Source: Panacagrimonas sp052387695 (GTDB lineage: Bacteria > Pseudomonadota > Gammaproteobacteria > Nevskiales > Nevskiaceae). From it: a stretch of DNA of 64,000 bases. Positions 61,704-64,000 of this stretch are shown here, piece after piece (positions within the stretch are counted from its first letter, which is position 1; the number at the start of each line of letters is the position of its first letter). Location of the stretch: the NCBI GenBank assembly GCA_052387695.1, contig JBQTIX010000002.1, positions 62,001 to 126,000 on the forward strand, read 5' to 3'. The notes beneath the pieces are model-generated. The model searched no databases. It was not told the origin of the DNA and saw only the letters and a list, made by a program, of their open reading frames with translations. Position numbers and translations under genes: made by a program.

Positions 61704-64000
61704 ATGCTGCACAGACTATTGCCGCTAACGGTGCTCATGCTATTTGTTTCCGCCTCGCTTACGGCGCATGCCCAGGCGCAACAGCAGGCGGAGGGCGCCG
61801 TTCGTGGACGCATCGTGGATTCGGTGACTGGACGGGCGATTCCGATGGCCACTGTGCAGCTAATGCGCAATCAGCAGGTTCACAGCACGGTTGAAGCCGA
61901 TTCCGCCGGAGAGTTTTCGTTCGATCAAGTGCCGGAAGGCGTGTATTCGGTCGAGGTGGAAGAGCAGGGCTACGTGAAAGCCGTGCAGGCGGATGTACGG
62001 GTCGTGCTTCGCAGAGTGGCTGCCGTCGAATTCGCACTGGTGCGCGGGAGCGATGAGGTGCTTGACGAAATAGTTGTCACGGCGCGCGCGCCGGCTGGGG
62101 ATCCGCGGGCGACGCCGAACACCGTACAGCTGGAGCGTGAAGAGATACGACGCAATCCCGGCAGTGCAGGCGACGTATTCCGTGCGCTGGACATTCTGCC
62201 TGGCGTCGTCGCGACGGGTGAGTTCTCGAACTTCACCGTTCGCGGCAACGGGCCGCGGGACAACTTGATCCTGATCGATGGCATTCCGTTCGATAAGGTC
62301 ACGCATTTCGATGAGTCGCTCGGCGAGCAGGCAGACGTCGATGGCAGCGGAAATTATTCGATCTTCGCACCGAACATCATTGGCAACGCCAAGTTTTCTC
62401 CAGGCGGCTGGCGGGCGGCGGAGGGCGGAAAGAATGGCTCGTTACTCGATCTCGAGATCGCTGAGGGTAACTTCGCGAACTCCACGGCCGGCGCACGCCT
62501 CGACATCATCGGGGTCGAGGCGGACTATGAAGGGCCGAGCTACGTGGCCGATAATACCAGCTTGCTGCTGTCGGCGCGCCAGTTCGATTTCAGCAACTTG
62601 TTCGAGGCGATCGATGAGAAGGACATCGGCACGCCGCGCATGACTGACGTCATCGGAAAATCCGTCACCGAGCTGAATGACGATCATCGTGTCGAGCTGC
62701 TTGCGATTCACGCAAGCGAGGAGTTCAAGCGCACGGTCGAGAATGTGCTCGAGTCAAAAAACTTCGAGGACGTGGGGATCAGCGAGTCGGAGCAGGACAT
62801 CACATTGCTCGGCGTGACGTGGCGGTGGTCTCCCGGTGATGTCGCACAGTTGCGCAATACGTTCTATTACCGCGAAAGCGACACGACGAGCACGCAGGGC
62901 GAGGCATTTCCGGATCTCGCGGGTCCCGACCCGACACCTGCGACGACACCGGTCCGCGAGAACATCCTCCGCATCGAGGAGGGGGAAACAGAGATCGGCT
63001 GGCGCAGCGATTTCACCACGATGCTCGCCTCGGATGGAATCTTCTCCGCGGGCGCGCAGGTCGCTCGCGTGGATCTCGACTTCGACCGGCGTCTCTCCGG
63101 TGACTGGACACGGTATGAGTACGATCAGTCGGATTCTCGCGCCGACCCGGCACAACAATACATTGTGCTGACGCCCGAGGAATACAACTCGACGTTGAGC
63201 GCGGCAGATACGCGGATCGCCGCGTATGCCGACTACGCATGGACCATCGGCGATGTCACATGGAGTCCCGGACTGCGCTACGAGCGCGACGGGTTCTCTG
63301 GAAAGTCCAACATCGCCCCGCGCCTTCTAATGAGCTGGCAGCCCGACGCGGTCACCCGAGTGTGGAGCGGGGGAGGCTTGTATTATCAAACGCCGCGCTA
63401 TCTTGATTTCGCGGCCGATCCGTCCAATCTCTCGCTCGAGAGCGAGCGCTCCACGCAGCTGATGCTGGGCTTTTCCCGGCACCTGCGCGAGGACCTGCGG
63501 TTTTCGGCGGAAGGTTATTATCAGAAACTCGATGATCTGACGGTGTTCGATGATCGGACCACGAACACCGCGACGAGCATCGGCAAGGGGTCCGCGAGGG
63601 GCGTAGATCTGATGCTTGCCAAGCGCATGATCCGAGGCTGGAGCGCTTCGACGACCTACTCATACTCGCGCGCGCGCCGCGATGACAAGCTTGGCGAAGG
63701 GGAATATGCGTCAGATTGGGATCGCCCGCATGCGTTCGGCATCGTTGGCGCCTGGCAGCCGGGCGATCGATGGACATTCTCGGCGAAATGGAAATATGCC
63801 TCGGGTCGGCCCACCGATGCGTTCGTCGTGCACAGCGACGTGTTGGGTGCCGCAGGCCCCGTGCGCTACTCGAAGGAGCTGACGCGCACCAACGCCGAGC
63901 GCCTGCCTGTCTATCATTCGCTGAGTCTGCGCGCGGACTACCAACGCAGCTTTGGCCCACTGAGCCTGGTTGCCTATCTGGACATCTTGAATGTTTACGG
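61704..64000 (+). CDS. TonB-dependent receptor with carboxypeptidase-like regulatory domain (3' end outside window)
   Basis: ATG 61704 opens a frame that stays open to the end of the window (765 codons seen). Signal peptide about 1-23 (cleaved near AHA-QA). A regulatory-like domain (about 33-110; GRIVDSVTGRAIPMATVQLM), TonB box DEIVVTARAP (about 121), plug (about 130-235; RALDILPGVVATGEFSNFTV, RGNGPRDNLILIDGIPFDK), and most of a barrel follow. Family barrels end roughly 0-150 residues later, so most of the gene is here. Substrate unknown. It lies just beyond a mobile-DNA remnant. Confidence 0.92.
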   Translation, partial: MLHRLLPLTVLMLFVSASLTAHAQAQQQAEGAVRGRIVDSVTGRAIPMATVQLMRNQQVHSTVEADSAGEFSFDQVPEGVYSVEVEEQGYVKAVQADVRVVLRRVAAVEFALVRGSDEVLDEIVVTARAPAGDPRATPNTVQLEREEIRRNPGSAGDVFRALDILPGVVATGEFSNFTVRGNGPRDNLILIDGIPFDKVTHFDESLGEQADVDGSGNYSIFAPNIIGNAKFSPGGWRAAEGGKNGSLLDLEIAEGNFANSTAGARLDIIGVEADYEGPSYVADNTSLLLSARQFDFSNLFEAIDEKDIGTPRMTDVIGKSVTELNDDHRVELLAIHASEEFKRTVENVLESKNFEDVGISESEQDITLLGVTWRWSPGDVAQLRNTFYYRESDTTSTQGEAFPDLAGPDPTPATTPVRENILRIEEGETEIGWRSDFTTMLASDGIFSAGAQVARVDLDFDRRLSGDWTRYEYDQSDSRADPAQQYIVLTPEEYNSTLSAADTRIAAYADYAWTIGDVTWSPGLRYERDGFSGKSNIAPRLLMSWQPDAVTRVWSGGGLYYQTPRYLDFAADPSNLSLESERSTQLMLGFSRHLREDLRFSAEGYYQKLDDLTVFDDRTTNTATSIGKGSARGVDLMLAKRMIRGWSASTTYSYSRARRDDKLGEGEYASDWDRPHAFGIVGAWQPGDRWTFSAKWKYASGRPTDAFVVHSDVLGAAGPVRYSKELTRTNAERLPVYHSLSLRADYQRSFGPLSLVAYLDILNVY

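Noticed and set aside
1..64000. CRISPR array, tRNA or rRNA genes
   Set aside because: No regularly spaced repeat array, no cloverleaf-like sequence with the conserved TTCGAATC-type arm in a credible context, and no rRNA sequence was seen by eye; a covariance-model scan would settle it.

Overview
The window is GC-rich chromosomal DNA from a Gram-negative gammaproteobacterium. It carries Kdo transferase (waaA), a TonB/ExbB/ExbD system, TonB-dependent receptors, RND pumps and OmpA. The MetK, SlyX, RmuC and waaA types, together with a DUF1329/DUF1302/MMPL/YCF48 cluster and many small redox enzymes, suggest a Nevskiales/Solimonadaceae- or Lysobacterales-like bacterium able to handle hydrophobic compounds. 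That taxonomic call is an inference from protein resemblance only. I saw no rRNA, tRNA or CRISPR array.

Layout. 1-5.9 kb: a Vibrio TonB2-type energising operon (TtpC-like, ExbB, ExbD, TonB, TPR protein); the TPR protein is fused in frame to a DUF1329 domain. 6-14 kb: housekeeping genes (ligase-associated MBL exonuclease, waaA, rmuC, metK, an RluA-type pseudouridine synthase, slyX, a YqhA-like membrane protein). 14-16.4 kb: GFA-type protein, EamA transporter, cupin protein and a decayed cupin fragment. 16.5-24.7 kb: a TonB-dependent receptor followed by a lipoprotein, then, on the other strand, a secreted Calx-beta protein sharing the lipoprotein's large domain; its upstream region has phased TGAC repeats resembling a Pho box. 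25-32 kb: lipoprotein, MAPEG protein, dinB, ferredoxin reductase, DUF445 and Abi-alpha proteins. 32-42.6 kb: DUF1329, DUF1302, MMPL/RND, YCF48-like and OmpA genes; two nearly identical 18-bp palindromes lie upstream of the first two. 43-46 kb: AraC regulator, acyltransferase and a Baeyer-Villiger-type monooxygenase broken by an internal deletion. 46.6-48.2 kb: AbiEi/AbiEii toxin-antitoxin pair with a long palindrome at its promoter.

48.5-59.2 kb holds the most distinctive unit: a roughly 10-kb run of minus-strand genes (two SDRs, PaaI thioesterase, a 58-residue unknown, Old Yellow Enzyme homologue, alpha/beta hydrolase, quinone/enone reductase, RND adaptor, RND pump) with a TetR regulator just upstream. 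Matching palindromes lie at the regulator's start and ahead of the first SDR gene. It reads as an inducible system that modifies and exports a small toxic molecule. 59.5-61.3 kb is a graveyard of mobile DNA: an integrase fragment cut by an IS21-type end, an istB remnant, and a pseudogene I do not recognise. The window ends inside another TonB-dependent receptor (61704 onward).

A dispersed element of about 100-130 bp, made of two adjacent stem-loops, occurs at seven intergenic or gene-edge sites. In one case it supplies a stop codon and in another it sits in the 5' part of an open frame. Three other inverted-repeat elements are present.
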